From: Asticcacaulis sp. AC402
GTDB taxonomy: Bacteria > Pseudomonadota > Alphaproteobacteria > Caulobacterales > Caulobacteraceae
Reading direction: 5' to 3'
Assembly: GCF_000495835.1 (NCBI RefSeq)
Contig: NZ_AWGC01000009.1
Location: 62,001 to 126,000 of the forward strand
DNA length: 64,000 nt
Shown here: positions 9,467 through 17,747 of the stretch, in pieces
Position numbering within the stretch: position 1 is the first letter of the stretch
How the letters are laid out: each line of letters begins with the position of its first letter
Position numbers and translations under genes: made by a program
Notes under the pieces: model-generated
Databases searched by the model: none
Told to the model about the DNA's origin: nothing
Seen by the model: only the letters and a program-made list of their open reading frames with translations

Positions 9467-9892
9467 ATGAGCTTCAGAATAAATTCCGCGACCGGCATGA
9501 ACATGCCTGCAGCGACAGGCGGCATGAAGCGCGCCGGCGGTGAGTTTCCCTTGTCGAAATCCGGCGAGGCGCCGAAATCAGCGGCTACGGCCCAGGCTTC
9601 CGCAACTTTCGGCATGATGGGTATGGACGCGTTGCTGGCGCTTCAGGGCGAGGAAGATGTCCTGACCGGTCGTCGCCGCCGCCAGATCAAGCGCTCGCAC
9701 GACATGCTGGATGCGCTCGACGACATCAAGGTCAGCGTCCTGTGCGGCGATCTCAATGACGAGGCCCTGCTGCGGCTGCAAGCCCTGATCGCCCAGCACC
9801 GCGAAGACCTGGATGACGACCGTCTCCAGGGCGTTCTAAACGAGATCGAAACCCGCGCCTGCGTCGAGTTGGCCAAACGTCAATTGATGTAG
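9467..9892 (+). CDS. fliX: Flagellar assembly regulator FliX
   Basis: FliX is the trans-acting factor that couples early flagellar assembly to activation of late sigma-54 genes through FlbD in Caulobacter. The 141-residue product has the family pattern: a flexible Gly/Ala-rich N-terminus, then GMDALLALQGEEDVLTGRRRR, and a helical C-terminal half (LDDIKVSVLCGDL, LQALIAQHREDLDD). It is transcribed away from flgI, the arrangement known in Caulobacter. The start ATG begins MSFRINSATG. Confidence 0.92.
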   Translation: MSFRINSATGMNMPAATGGMKRAGGEFPLSKSGEAPKSAATAQASATFGMMGMDALLALQGEEDVLTGRRRRQIKRSHDMLDALDDIKVSVLCGDLNDEALLRLQALIAQHREDLDDDRLQGVLNEIETRACVELAKRQLM

Positions 9893-10086
9893 AGGACACA
9901 AAAGCTTCACTAATCTCGCAGCGCAGCAAAACAAAATTCACTTCACAGGCTTTCGTGGCGGCACTATAAGCCGCGCACATCCAGGCGGCGGTAAGGGTGG
10001 TACTGTTCTTGCTTGAGTAGTTCGCAAAATGTGCGGCGAGCGCATTTTAGGGATTTGGTGTTCGATTTTTGGGGTCCGACAAGCTT

Positions 10087-10515
10087 ATGCCGTCAAATAA
10101 TGTGCCGGAATTGGTCACGAGTTACAGTCCTTCCGAGGACGAAGACTATATGAGCGCCCGTCAGTTGGCCTATTTCCGCTCCAAGCTGAACGCCTGGAAG
10201 GACGAGATCCTCCGCGGCGCCAAGGAAACTGTCAATATTATGCAGAAGGAAACGGAGAATCACCCGGACCTGGTGGACCGTGCGTCTTCCGAATCGGACA
10301 GGGCCCTGGAACTGCGCACCCGCGACCGCCAGCGCAAGCTGATCTCCAAGATCGACGAAGCGATTTCGCGCATCGATGACGGTTCCTATGGCTATTGTGA
10401 GGAAACCGGTGAGCCCATCGGCCTCGGTCGGCTGGAAGCCCGTCCAACGGCCACCCTGTCGATCGAAGCCCAGGAACGCCATGAGCGTTCCGAGCGAGTC
10501 CACCGCGACGACTGA
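10087..10515 (+). CDS. dksA: RNA polymerase-binding transcription factor DksA
   Basis: Binds the secondary channel of RNA polymerase and works with (p)ppGpp. The product (142 residues from ATG 10087) has the coiled-coil segment with the acidic tip, followed by the globular end DDGSYGYCEETGEPIGLGRL and ARPTATLSIEAQERHER. Only one of the four zinc cysteines of E. coli DksA remains (in GYCEET); this Cys-poor form is usual in alphaproteobacteria. An in-frame TTG at 10069 would extend it by six residues; I prefer the ATG (MPSNN). It stands alone between fliX and the DUF6265-type gene. Confidence 0.95.
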   Translation: MPSNNVPELVTSYSPSEDEDYMSARQLAYFRSKLNAWKDEILRGAKETVNIMQKETENHPDLVDRASSESDRALELRTRDRQRKLISKIDEAISRIDDGSYGYCEETGEPIGLGRLEARPTATLSIEAQERHERSERVHRDD

Positions 10516-10578
10516 GCCACTGGCTTGCCGCGACGATCAGGACATGAGAGATTGCGCTGCGCAAAAGCGGAGGCGATC

Positions 10579-11049
10579 GTGGCCCCTGGAAACTCAATTC
10601 TGATATCCATCGGCTTGATGGCGGCATCGGCGTCTGCTGTCCAGGCGGGTGACGTCACCGACCTCGGTTGGTTAGCTGGCTGCTGGGTGCAAAAGGCGAG
10701 GGGCCTGACCGTCGAGGAAACCTGGCTGTCGCCGTCTGGCGGTGCTCTGTTGGGTGTAGGCCGGACGGTCCGCGACGATGACGGGACTTTGCGCAGCTAC
10801 GAATTCATGAAGATCGATTCGCCCAATGGCGTCCTCACCTTCACTGCCGACCCATCCGGCCAGAACAGCGCCAGCTTTCCCGTCAAGGCTCGGACCGCCG
10901 AAGAAATAACCTTCGAGAATCTGGCCCATGACTTCCCGCAGCAGGTGGTCTACCGTAAGGCGGCTACCGGCCTTCACGCCCATATCCAGGGCGTAATTGG
11001 CGACAAGATCAAAACCATCAACTTCGACTACGAACGGTGCCAACCATGA
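10579..11049 (+). CDS. DUF6265-like secreted protein
   Basis: From GTG 10579, preceded by a GGAGG ribosome site, the product has 156 residues with a Sec signal peptide (cleavage after VQAG-type segment, about residue 22). The mature part carries LGWLAGCWVQ, VEETWLSPSGG, LLGVGRTV and LAHDFPQQVVYR, the pattern of DUF6265 proteins, which look like small beta-barrel binding proteins of unknown function. A longer frame back to 10525 lacks a ribosome site and would mask the signal peptide. It overlaps the next gene by 4 bases (ATGA), so the two are likely cotranslated. Confidence 0.8.
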   Translation: MAPGNSILISIGLMAASASAVQAGDVTDLGWLAGCWVQKARGLTVEETWLSPSGGALLGVGRTVRDDDGTLRSYEFMKIDSPNGVLTFTADPSGQNSASFPVKARTAEEITFENLAHDFPQQVVYRKAATGLHAHIQGVIGDKIKTINFDYERCQP

Positions 11050-11780
11050 AAAAGGTCCTGATTCTCACCCTTTGGGCCGCGGCGACCGCTGCCTGCGCCC
11101 AAAGCGATTACGACAAGTCCCGTGCTACCGAGGTCTATGCGCCGGTCCCCAGGGCCGTTGACACGTCGGGGCCGGTACCTTCGGACGCAGTCGTCCTGTT
11201 TGATGGCCGCAACCTGGAGGCCTGGGAGGCGGTCAAGGGCGGTGCGGCCAAATGGAAGCTGGTCGACGGCGCTGTGGAGGCGACCAAAGGCACCGGTGAT
11301 ATCCGGACCAGACAGAGCTTTTGCGATGTTCAGTTGCATGTCGAATGGATGACTCCGGCAGTGCCGGCAGAGAATGCCCCGACCGGCCAGGCGCGCAATA
11401 ACAGCGGCGTCTTCCTGCAGGAGCGCTACGAAGTTCAGGTCCTCGACTCTTACAAGGCCGAAACCTATGTCAACGGCCAGGCCGGATCGGTTTACAAGCA
11501 GTCGGTGCCGCTGGTGAACGCCTCAAGGCCGCCCGAGACCTGGCAGACCTATGACATCGTTTATAAGGCGCCGAGGTTTGACGCTGGCGGCAAGGTCAGT
11601 GAAAAGGCCCGCGTAACCGTGCTGCATAACGGCGTGGTAGTGCAGAACGGCTTCGAGATCGAGGGGCCGACCGCCTGGATCGGTCAGCCGCCGTACGAAT
11701 CGCACGGTTGCGCCCCTATACGGCTGCAGGACCATGGTGATGCCGTGCGATTCCGCAATATCTGGGTTCGGCCGCTGTAA
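11046..11780 (+). CDS. DUF1080 (3-keto-disaccharide hydrolase-type) lipoprotein
   Basis: A 244-residue exported protein with a probable lipoprotein signal ending AAATAAC (Cys about 18). The body is one concanavalin-like beta-sandwich of the DUF1080 family: VVLFDGRNLEAWEAVKGGAAKW, DVQLHVEWMTP, NNSGVFLQERYEVQVLDSY and PIRLQDHGDAVRFRNIWVRPL. Family members include 3-keto-glycoside hydrolases, so a role in sugar or glycoside turnover in the envelope is possible but not shown. It is coupled to the upstream DUF6265-type gene through the ATGA overlap. Confidence 0.88.
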   Translation: MKKVLILTLWAAATAACAQSDYDKSRATEVYAPVPRAVDTSGPVPSDAVVLFDGRNLEAWEAVKGGAAKWKLVDGAVEATKGTGDIRTRQSFCDVQLHVEWMTPAVPAENAPTGQARNNSGVFLQERYEVQVLDSYKAETYVNGQAGSVYKQSVPLVNASRPPETWQTYDIVYKAPRFDAGGKVSEKARVTVLHNGVVVQNGFEIEGPTAWIGQPPYESHGCAPIRLQDHGDAVRFRNIWVRPL

Positions 11781-11790
11781 AGGCGCTTAC

Positions 11791-12417
11791 CTACACCACC
11801 TTGCGGGTATCGATATCGACGTCGACCCTGGTCATACCGGAGATGGCAGGCAGGACGTCCTCGACCGTATCGACGCTTTGATAGGTATTGCGGAAATTGG
11901 CCGGGGTGAACTGCGTCGTCAGCGTATGTTCTATGAGGATAAAGAACGGGTCCCAAAAGCGGTTGACGTTAAGGAAAATGACCGGCTTCTTGTGCAGGTC
12001 CAGACGCCGCCACGACATCAGTTCGATGACTTCTTCCAGCGTGCCGACGCCACCCGGCAGCACGATGAAGGCGTCCGATTCCTCGAACATCATCATCTTG
12101 CGCTCGTGCATGTTGGTCACGATGCGGGTTTCGACATCGTCATACAGGATTTCGCGCGAGCGCAGAAACTGCGGCATGATCCCCAGGACCTCGCCGCCAG
12201 CATCATGGACGGCGCGGGCCGTTTCCCCCATCAGACCAACACCGCCGCCGCCATAGACTAAACGCAGCCCCGCGCCGGCCAGAACCTGACCCAGGTCAAG
12301 CGCTGCCTGGCGATAGGCAGTGTCATTGCCGAAAGAGGAGCCGCAAAACACACAAACAGATTTAATATCGGAAGAGTTGACCTCGACAGATTTCATATCG
12401 GACTTAGACAGAGACAT
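11791..12417 (-). CDS. LOG-family nucleotide phosphoribohydrolase (TIGR00730 type)
   Basis: Probably cleaves a purine or cytokinin nucleoside 5'-monophosphate to base and ribose 5-phosphate. The Rossmann-like protein shows CVFCGSSFGND at the start, LVYGGGGVGLMGETARAV, and the diagnostic PGGVGTLEEVIELMSWRRL with the conserved MHERK upstream. I use ATG 12417 (MSLSKSDM), which has a GAGG about 14 bases upstream; the frame is open to 12498. Product about 208 residues. It is convergent with the DUF1080 gene and divergent from the lipoprotein gene at 12525. Confidence 0.9.
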   Translation of the reverse strand: MSLSKSDMKSVEVNSSDIKSVCVFCGSSFGNDTAYRQAALDLGQVLAGAGLRLVYGGGGVGLMGETARAVHDAGGEVLGIMPQFLRSREILYDDVETRIVTNMHERKMMMFEESDAFIVLPGGVGTLEEVIELMSWRRLDLHKKPVIFLNVNRFWDPFFILIEHTLTTQFTPANFRNTYQSVDTVEDVLPAISGMTRVDVDIDTRKVV

Positions 12418-12524
12418 TTTCGTTACTACCTCATTGCGAACCAGTGTAACTTGCATTGTTTTTTTCGCACAAGCGATATCTAAAGCTCTGGCTGTCAAAA
12501 CAGAAAACGAATACGGTTGAGGAC

Positions 12525-13415
12525 GTGAAAAGATTTGTTACCCTGGGTGTGCCGGTCGTCGCCGCTGTACTGGTCAGCTTGACGGCGTGCCAGCCGACGC
12601 AGAACAAGACGCAGGACAGCGCCGCCGCAGCTCTGCGTCAGGCCGGCTATGCCAGGGCCCCCGAGGTTACCGCAGTCGAGGAAGTTCCGACGGGTTTCAT
12701 CGTGTCAGGCCTGGCGAACGAGAAGGGTCGCATTCAGATCGTCTATTCCGGGCAGAACGCCATTGGCCAGAACGTCACTTCGACGATCGGTGGCCCTGTT
12801 AACGGCAAGGGCCAGTTCAGCGCGCCAGTGCCCTCCGGTCGATACGGCGGGCTTTACGATTTGCAGGCGGATGACCCTGGGCAGCCTGTGGCGGCGGCAG
12901 CGAGGTCGCTATTCAGCGAAGCAGCCGACCCATTGCCCCCCCGCGAGGCCCTGGTTGGAGATCGGCGCGGCCGCTGGCTGCATGCTGAAGGCAAGCTTTT
13001 CGTACCGCTGGGCCATCCCGACAAGGCGGCGATTTTGCGCGCCGGCGGCGCCAGTTACATTCTCAGCGGTGAAAAATCGTTGGTCGGGGTTGTCGATTAC
13101 GACGGAGGCGGCGGCCTGTCTGTCACCGGGCAGGTAACGCCTGGCACGACGGTTGAACTCTTGGTCGACAACACCATTATCGGCCAGACGCAAAGCAAGG
13201 CCGACGGCCGCTATCATGTCACGGGACAGATTCCAGTACCAAGTGACGCCTTGGCTGTGCTGGCCCTGGAAATCACCGCGGGCAAGGCCACGATGCGGCG
13301 CGTTATTCCGGTATCGCGTCCGCAGCCGGGCAACCGAGTTACACCGCTCTCGCCTGGTTGGCGAATCGATTGGGCGCTACCGGGTGGCGGTATGCAGACG
13401 ACCATCGTATTTTGA
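12525..13415 (+). CDS. Predicted lipoprotein of unknown function
   Basis: From GTG 12525 (GAGG upstream) the 296-residue product has a lipoprotein signal with lipobox LTAC at about residue 20. The mature part seems to contain two or three beta-rich repeats: segments around 55-110 (GFIVSGLANEKGRIQIVYSG) and 195-250 (LSVTGQVTPGTTVELLVDN) look alike, each with an extracellular Ig/Big-type strand pattern ending in a G-x-Y motif (GGLYDLQ, DGRYHVTG). No catalytic motif. An earlier in-frame ATG at 12456 would bury the lipobox 43 residues in. Function unknown. Confidence 0.8.
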   Translation: MKRFVTLGVPVVAAVLVSLTACQPTQNKTQDSAAAALRQAGYARAPEVTAVEEVPTGFIVSGLANEKGRIQIVYSGQNAIGQNVTSTIGGPVNGKGQFSAPVPSGRYGGLYDLQADDPGQPVAAAARSLFSEAADPLPPREALVGDRRGRWLHAEGKLFVPLGHPDKAAILRAGGASYILSGEKSLVGVVDYDGGGGLSVTGQVTPGTTVELLVDNTIIGQTQSKADGRYHVTGQIPVPSDALAVLALEITAGKATMRRVIPVSRPQPGNRVTPLSPGWRIDWALPGGGMQTTIVF

Positions 13416-13430
13416 CGGTCGTCTCCGCCG

Positions 13431-14069
13431 CTACATCGTCTCGTTCTGCTTATGTTTGGTCGAGGAGAAAAGCTTTTTCAGGAATTCGGTGATGCCGTGG
13501 CGCTTGGCCTTGCGGGCGACGGCGTCTTCACTCACCAGCCAGGCAATCTGAACGACGCGGCGCTCGCCTTCGAACGGCGTGTGGCCGTGCCACGAATTGT
13601 CGAGGCGTGGGAAGGCGATGAAATGGCCGTAGCCCGGATTGACCTCTGCCGTGCCCGGGCCGTCCTGGTCCGGGCCTTCCAGAAAGCGCAGATTGCCGCC
13701 ACTGGAGCCTTCACGGTTGAGATAGATCAGAGCCGAGGCCAGCTTGTCGGCGCCGTCGGTATGGGGGCGTCCGTCTTTCAGCGCCGACCATTTGCGCACG
13801 GTAACCCACGACGGCTTGCCCTCCAGTTCGACTCCCAGTTTCTCGCCGATCGCCCTGGCGAAGGCCGCACTGCGGACCTCCTCCAGAAGTTTTCTGAACG
13901 CAGGGCCCATGGGGAAGTCTTCGGGCCGCATGAAGCCGGTCTTGTTGATTTCGGGGAAGTCGCGCGCAATCTCGTCTTCCAGGTCGGGCGGCAGGATTTC
14001 CGAACCAATGATATTGCGAAAGGGGTAATCGGCGGCAGGGGTGGCAGCAATCGAGTCGTAGCGCAACAT
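13431..14069 (-). CDS. 2OG-Fe(II) oxygenase family protein
   Basis: A 212-residue cytosolic protein of the double-stranded beta-helix oxygenase class. The iron triad can be placed as His and Asp in PHTDGADK (about 101-104) and the distal His in NSWHGHTPF (about 160), with Arg in EGERRVVQIAWL for 2-oxoglutarate. Substrate unknown; relatives of this size are found in envelope and sugar-modification contexts. The C-terminus is basic (KKLFSSTKHKQ). It stands alone and converges with the lipoprotein gene. Confidence 0.82.
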   Translation of the reverse strand: MLRYDSIAATPAADYPFRNIIGSEILPPDLEDEIARDFPEINKTGFMRPEDFPMGPAFRKLLEEVRSAAFARAIGEKLGVELEGKPSWVTVRKWSALKDGRPHTDGADKLASALIYLNREGSSGGNLRFLEGPDQDGPGTAEVNPGYGHFIAFPRLDNSWHGHTPFEGERRVVQIAWLVSEDAVARKAKRHGITEFLKKLFSSTKHKQNETM

Positions 14070-14132
14070 GGAATTTACCTGAAAGGAACACTGCGTCTTA
14101 TAACACGGCCTCCACGGCGAATCCTAGAGCGT

Positions 14133-14345
14133 TCAGGCTTCTTGCCTGGCTTCGATGCGGGCGTCGACCACAGCCGGTTCGTCCGCCGCCGGGACATAAA
14201 TGGTCTCGGTGTCGATCGTGGGCGCCGCAATCGAAGGCTCCGGCATGTTAATTATCAGGACGGCGGTCACAGCGATGACGACCACAGCCATCAGCGCGAA
14301 GACGGACGTTGCAGCAAAATGTTGGGACACGAAACGAATTGACAT
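14133..14345 (-). CDS. Small single-pass membrane protein
   Basis: A 70-residue protein with one hydrophobic helix (about residues 12-33, rich in V, A and I) followed by an acidic, Thr/Pro-containing tail exposed on one face. A GGAGG five bases upstream of ATG 14345 fixes this start; the longer frame to 14543 would run through the tRNA-Asn gene and is rejected. Function unknown. Confidence 0.65.
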   Translation of the reverse strand: MSIRFVSQHFAATSVFALMAVVVIAVTAVLIINMPEPSIAAPTIDTETIYVPAADEPAVVDARIEARQEA

Positions 14346-14482
14346 AGAGGCCTCCGAAGCAAATTCGCGAGCCATAGTGTCGTATTTGGAGCGGTAAATT
14401 TGAAATCGGTGGTAGCGACGCGAAATGCAAAGCAACGATGCTTCGCCTCGATCGGTGTGCCTTTCCGAGTAACGAAAAGGCC

Positions 14483-14558
14483 TGGCTCCCCGAGCAGGAC
14501 TCGAACCTGCGACAAGTCGATTAACAGTCGACTGCTCTACCAACTGAGCTATCGGGGA
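14483..14558 (-). tRNA. tRNA-Asn (GTT)
   Basis: Read on the minus strand the gene starts TCCCCGA and ends TCGGGGA-G-CCA, closing a 7-bp acceptor stem with an encoded CCA. The D arm AGCTCAGTTGGTAGAGC, anticodon loop CTGTTAA (anticodon GTT) and T arm GCAGGTTCGAGTCCTGC are all canonical. Confidence 0.97.
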
Positions 14559-14900
14559 ACGACCTCAGGCCTTGGCAAGGCGCGCCCTATAGCAAGGGTT
14601 CGCGTCTCATGGCAAGCCTCAAAGCGAGATTTTCACAACAAAGATGCTTTTTGCTGTCGGGTTCAACGGCAAGAAAAAAAAGCCCGAACAACTGCCCGGG
14701 CTTTTGAGTTTGGTGATGGTGGGTGTCTTAAAAAAAGCAAAGACAACGACGTTATTGCTGGCGCCTGGTTAATGAAGGGTAAATTCTCCTGCTTGGTGAA
14801 AAATAAACTGGCGGGGGACCGGTTCATGACAAATTAACCGGGCGGGGAAGAATGTCGCCGAAACAAAACAGAGGAATCGCCCGTTCGTCTCTCCGCTCAA
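14559..14900. other. Gap between tRNA-Asn and the chemoreceptor remnant
   Basis: No convincing gene. It holds the tRNA promoter region, a hairpin terminator (14673-14706), and a TTAA-N7-TAAA sequence at 14769-14783 that is one base from the CtrA consensus TTAA-N7-TTAA. The latter may have served the chemoreceptor gene; this is a weak match. Confidence 0.4.
14673..14706. terminator. Hairpin terminator, bidirectional
   Basis: Stem AGCCCG / CGGGCT (14681-14686 with 14697-14702) with A8 on the left and T4 on the right. The minus-strand T tract is longer, so leftward termination is favoured, but no intact leftward gene lies directly to the right; the chemoreceptor gene there runs rightward. Confidence 0.6.
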
Positions 14901-15785
14901 GTGTCTCGCTTTCGCGTCCTATTGGCAGCCGTTACGGCCTGCCTGGTGGTTCTGGGCGTGCTGGCGGTTTTCCCGTTGAAGCCGCTGAGTCTCCTGATGA
15001 CCCTGGTTGTTATCGCCATCGCCGTTTTGGGCTTGAGTCTGTTGGCAAACCTGGCCAGTGAAGCCGGAGCGACCGACCGCGACAACGAAAGCTTACGCAA
15101 TAGAGCCGAGGCGCAGGTCCTCCGTGAAGAAGACGCCGCACGCATGGCGGCGGCTTTGGACGATGAACGGCGGACGTCTTTGCAGGCCCTTGCCGGGCAA
15201 CTGGAACTGCAGGTTTCGAGCCTGATCGAGGCACTGGCGCGCTCGTCCACCGCAATGGCCTCGTCGGCTGATACCAACCCTCGATGACCTTGACTCTTCG
15301 CGGGTTGGCAAGCGCGACTGCGCGCCCGAGCTTTTGCGAGGAGCCACGCGGCGTTTGAGCTGAAAAAATGCGAATACCAAGCGTCATTCTTTATGAGGCT
15401 TGGTATGAGCATATGAGTCAGTCAGTTTTCACAGCGTCGGAAAGCGCCGGAAAAGTGGCTTCCGTCGCAACTGAAACCTCGCGCAACGCCCAGAAGGTAG
15501 CATCGACAGTGATGGAACTGTCCCAGACAGCAAACGAGATTGCCTCATCGACTCACGAATCGACGCAAGTGTCAGCGCGCGCCTCTGCCGAGGCCGAAGC
15601 GACCTCGGTCATGATGACACGCCTGGGACGCAGCGCCGACGAAATCACCGCCGTGGTTGACATGATTACATCGATTGCCCAACAGACCAACCTGCTGGCG
15701 CTGAACGCGACCATCGAGGCGGCGCGAGCGGGTGAACACGGTGCTGGCTTTGCCGTTGTTGCCGCCGAGGTCACGGTCCCAGAAT
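14901..15785 (+). pseudogene. Chemoreceptor (methyl-accepting chemotaxis protein) remnant, interrupted and truncated
   Basis: The first piece (14901-15287, GTG start) has two short hydrophobic helices and the beginning of a cytoplasmic signalling coiled coil. The second piece (from about 15409) continues that coiled coil and reaches the hairpin tip with [21 protein letters not shown]. Between them lies a 134-bp element flanked by TGA duplications. If the element and one TGA are removed, the frame reads straight through (SSA-EHMSQSV). The 3' end is also lost: after GFAVVAAEV the sequence jumps into an unrelated opposite-strand gene remnant and stops. The protein would therefore be doubly defective. 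Confidence 0.88.
15272..15405. mobile_element. Small non-coding mobile element (MITE-like), copy 1
   Basis: 134 bp beginning TACCAACCC and ending GGCTTGGTA, flanked on both sides by TGA (15269-15271 and 15406-15408). Each end can fold into its own hairpin, and the middle is conserved with copy 2 at 60674-60828 (shared core includes GCGAGGAGCCA and GAGCT followed by an A-run). It carries no transposase, so it must be moved in trans. A TNA target duplication of 3 bp is known for part of the IS5 family (IS1031-type); the link is inference. Confidence 0.8.
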
Positions 15786-16473
15786 AGATGGACGATGTTG
15801 AAATAGCGGCCGTTGCCAAGTGTATTGATCAGGGTAGAAGGAAAAATCTCTTCACATGGGAAGGCAAACTCGTCCGATAAATAGTCGCTGAGGGCGCGGA
15901 AATCGTCGAGACGATCATAGACCTGTTGCCATTGGTCCTGCGCCGCGAAGAAGCCCTCGATCTCGTTGAGGGAGATGTGATCGAGGCCGAACTTCGATTC
16001 CACCATGTCCAGAAAGGCCGAGTTCTTCTTGACCTTAGGCCACCACTATGAGCCCGGTAGGTCGCGAATGGCATAGGTCCGTTTGTTGGGCATGGCGCCC
16101 TCGAGCTTTCTCACAGCTTCGCGGACGTCATACCGGCGCACGAACAGGTTGTTGGACGCCAGGGTGCAGAAATAGTCGAATTGCCCGATAACGTTCAGGG
16201 CAATCTGGAAGGATTCAAGATGGCCGATCAGAAGTGTATGGCCGACGACATGGCGCGGCGTGGCGCCATTGAAAATGAAGGCGCGCCCGGCCCAGTCCTT
16301 CGATTCCGGGGGAGTTGCCGGTCTGTCGGGTAGTTGACGACCAGGATACAATTTTCGTCGGTGAAGGCGACGAAATTGCGGACATTAGCCTGAAGGAACT
16401 CATCACTCTCGTTGAACAGGGCCGAGAACACTGTCTTGACAGTGGGTTCGGCCAGGACAGGTTTCGCTTTCAT
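15776..16473 (-). pseudogene. Broken gene, possible branching glycosyltransferase
   Basis: Read leftward, a start at 16473 (MKAKPVLAEP) leads to LVVNYPTDRQLP and then needs a +1 correction at a run of five Gs (16308-16312). The second frame continues PESKDWAGRAF, HVVGHTLLIGHLESF, FDYFCTLASNNLFVRR and meets an in-frame TAG (16046-16048). It then resumes in the same frame (WWPKVKKN, PCEEIFPSTLINTLGN) until it is cut off near 15776 at the junction with the chemoreceptor remnant. The FDYFCTLAS and PCEEIFPSTLIN patterns resemble core-2/I-branching type glycosyltransferases; this is a tentative reading. It follows the GSCFA gene on the same strand. Confidence 0.7.
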
Positions 16474-16620
16474 TGCAAATCTGTTGGTGCCGGGAGGGAA
16501 CGCGGATCAACCTGTGGACGACTATTCTCGCCTTCACTCAAGATTCAGTACCATTGGGGTGTCAATCCGGTTAAGGCCGTGTGAAAAATCCGCCGTTAAA
16601 AAGCGGCATGGTGCGACAAC

Positions 16621-17607
16621 TCAGTCCTCGAAGTAATTTCGCGAGAAAAAATCTACAACCCGCCCGACCAGTGCAGATTTTACGTGCGCGCCATCTTCTT
16701 CCCAGGCATCTTCACGACGCGACATTGTTACCAGTTCATAGGATGGCATGTAGTCGACAAAGTCATAGTTATCGGCCACGGCGACAGCCGCGCCCAACAG
16801 CGTACTCTTTGAATAGGCGTTGGCAGAAACCACATCCCTGTCGGTAAAGGTGCTGGCCAACGGGACGGGGGAGACCGTTACAATAATACGCGATTGCTTT
16901 TTCCCTAAACCGCGCAGTGCCTGAATGACCTCATCGACCTTGGCAAAGGTTTGCTGCGGCGTCAGGTTGTGGAACTCGAATCGCTCACCGCGCCGGGCTG
17001 TCTTGATTGAACTGCCCGGCGAGCGATTGACGTAGATCGAATCTTTTGTGTCGAACCAGCTCTCTGTCAAACCAAGCGTGATAACATGGACATCCGCCTG
17101 GGACGCTTCCCCATAGGCACGCAGAAGTGTAGCGCGGGCTGAGGCCAACTCGGCACCGTTAAGGCTGCGCAGCCCCCACAACATCATGTCGACATAGTCG
17201 TCGTCACCTACCTGAACCACACCCGCGGTTTCACGATCGTCCCGGTCGCCCAGGCGGATAACATCCAGCATGGAATTGGGCGTAAAAGCATTCAGCGCAC
17301 CGTTGCGATCCTGTCCTCCCAAGTCGTAATACGGACCTGGAAACGTGTGGCGCAGGCTGATGCAGTCCATCCCTGCCTTGGCCAAATAGATTTCAATATT
17401 ACGTGCGAAGCAGGATCCGATCGTGAATACCCGATCTGACTTGAGCAACTTGAATTTGGGCTTGACGCGTATATCAGGAAAGCCCGCATGGTAGGCGCGC
17501 TCATGTCCCGCGGCGACGCCCGCACTCGATTTCATATAATTACGGTACGGGTTCACCTTTGCAATCTGCAACGTTTTTTCGTACGATATGCGTGTTCCGG
17601 AAAACAT
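16621..17607 (-). CDS. GSCFA domain protein
   Basis: A 328-residue protein of the GSCFA family, an SGNH-hydrolase-like group found with polysaccharide genes. The name motif is present as FTIGSCFARNIE, with GLTESWFD, TVSPVPLASTF and a C-terminal EEDGAHVK block containing the likely catalytic His. This suggests an ester-bond or acyl-transfer role on a glycan, by analogy only. I use ATG 17607 because AGAAGG lies nine bases upstream; the frame is open to 17724. The next gene on the strand is the broken glycosyltransferase-like gene, so the pathway it served may be dead here. Confidence 0.85.
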   Translation of the reverse strand: MFSGTRISYEKTLQIAKVNPYRNYMKSSAGVAAGHERAYHAGFPDIRVKPKFKLLKSDRVFTIGSCFARNIEIYLAKAGMDCISLRHTFPGPYYDLGGQDRNGALNAFTPNSMLDVIRLGDRDDRETAGVVQVGDDDYVDMMLWGLRSLNGAELASARATLLRAYGEASQADVHVITLGLTESWFDTKDSIYVNRSPGSSIKTARRGERFEFHNLTPQQTFAKVDEVIQALRGLGKKQSRIIVTVSPVPLASTFTDRDVVSANAYSKSTLLGAAVAVADNYDFVDYMPSYELVTMSRREDAWEEDGAHVKSALVGRVVDFFSRNYFED

Positions 17608-17747
17608 GATCTTTTGCCTTCTGACTAATTTAGCCGCTTGTGCCTCTGCACTGTATATCTTGGAGCGAGAGTAAGGCCAAGACGGATCGCCCCTGACTTT
17701 GGCGTGAACCCATGACCCTGTCAAACCAAAGCGTGGGCGGCTTCCTC

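Noticed and set aside
14346-14543. Extension of the small membrane protein gene
   Set aside because: It runs through tRNA-Asn; the GGAGG site supports the shorter start.
15093-15412. Minus-strand frame within the small mobile element
   Set aside because: The matching peptide at the second copy only reflects DNA similarity of the element; no start or domain supports a protein.
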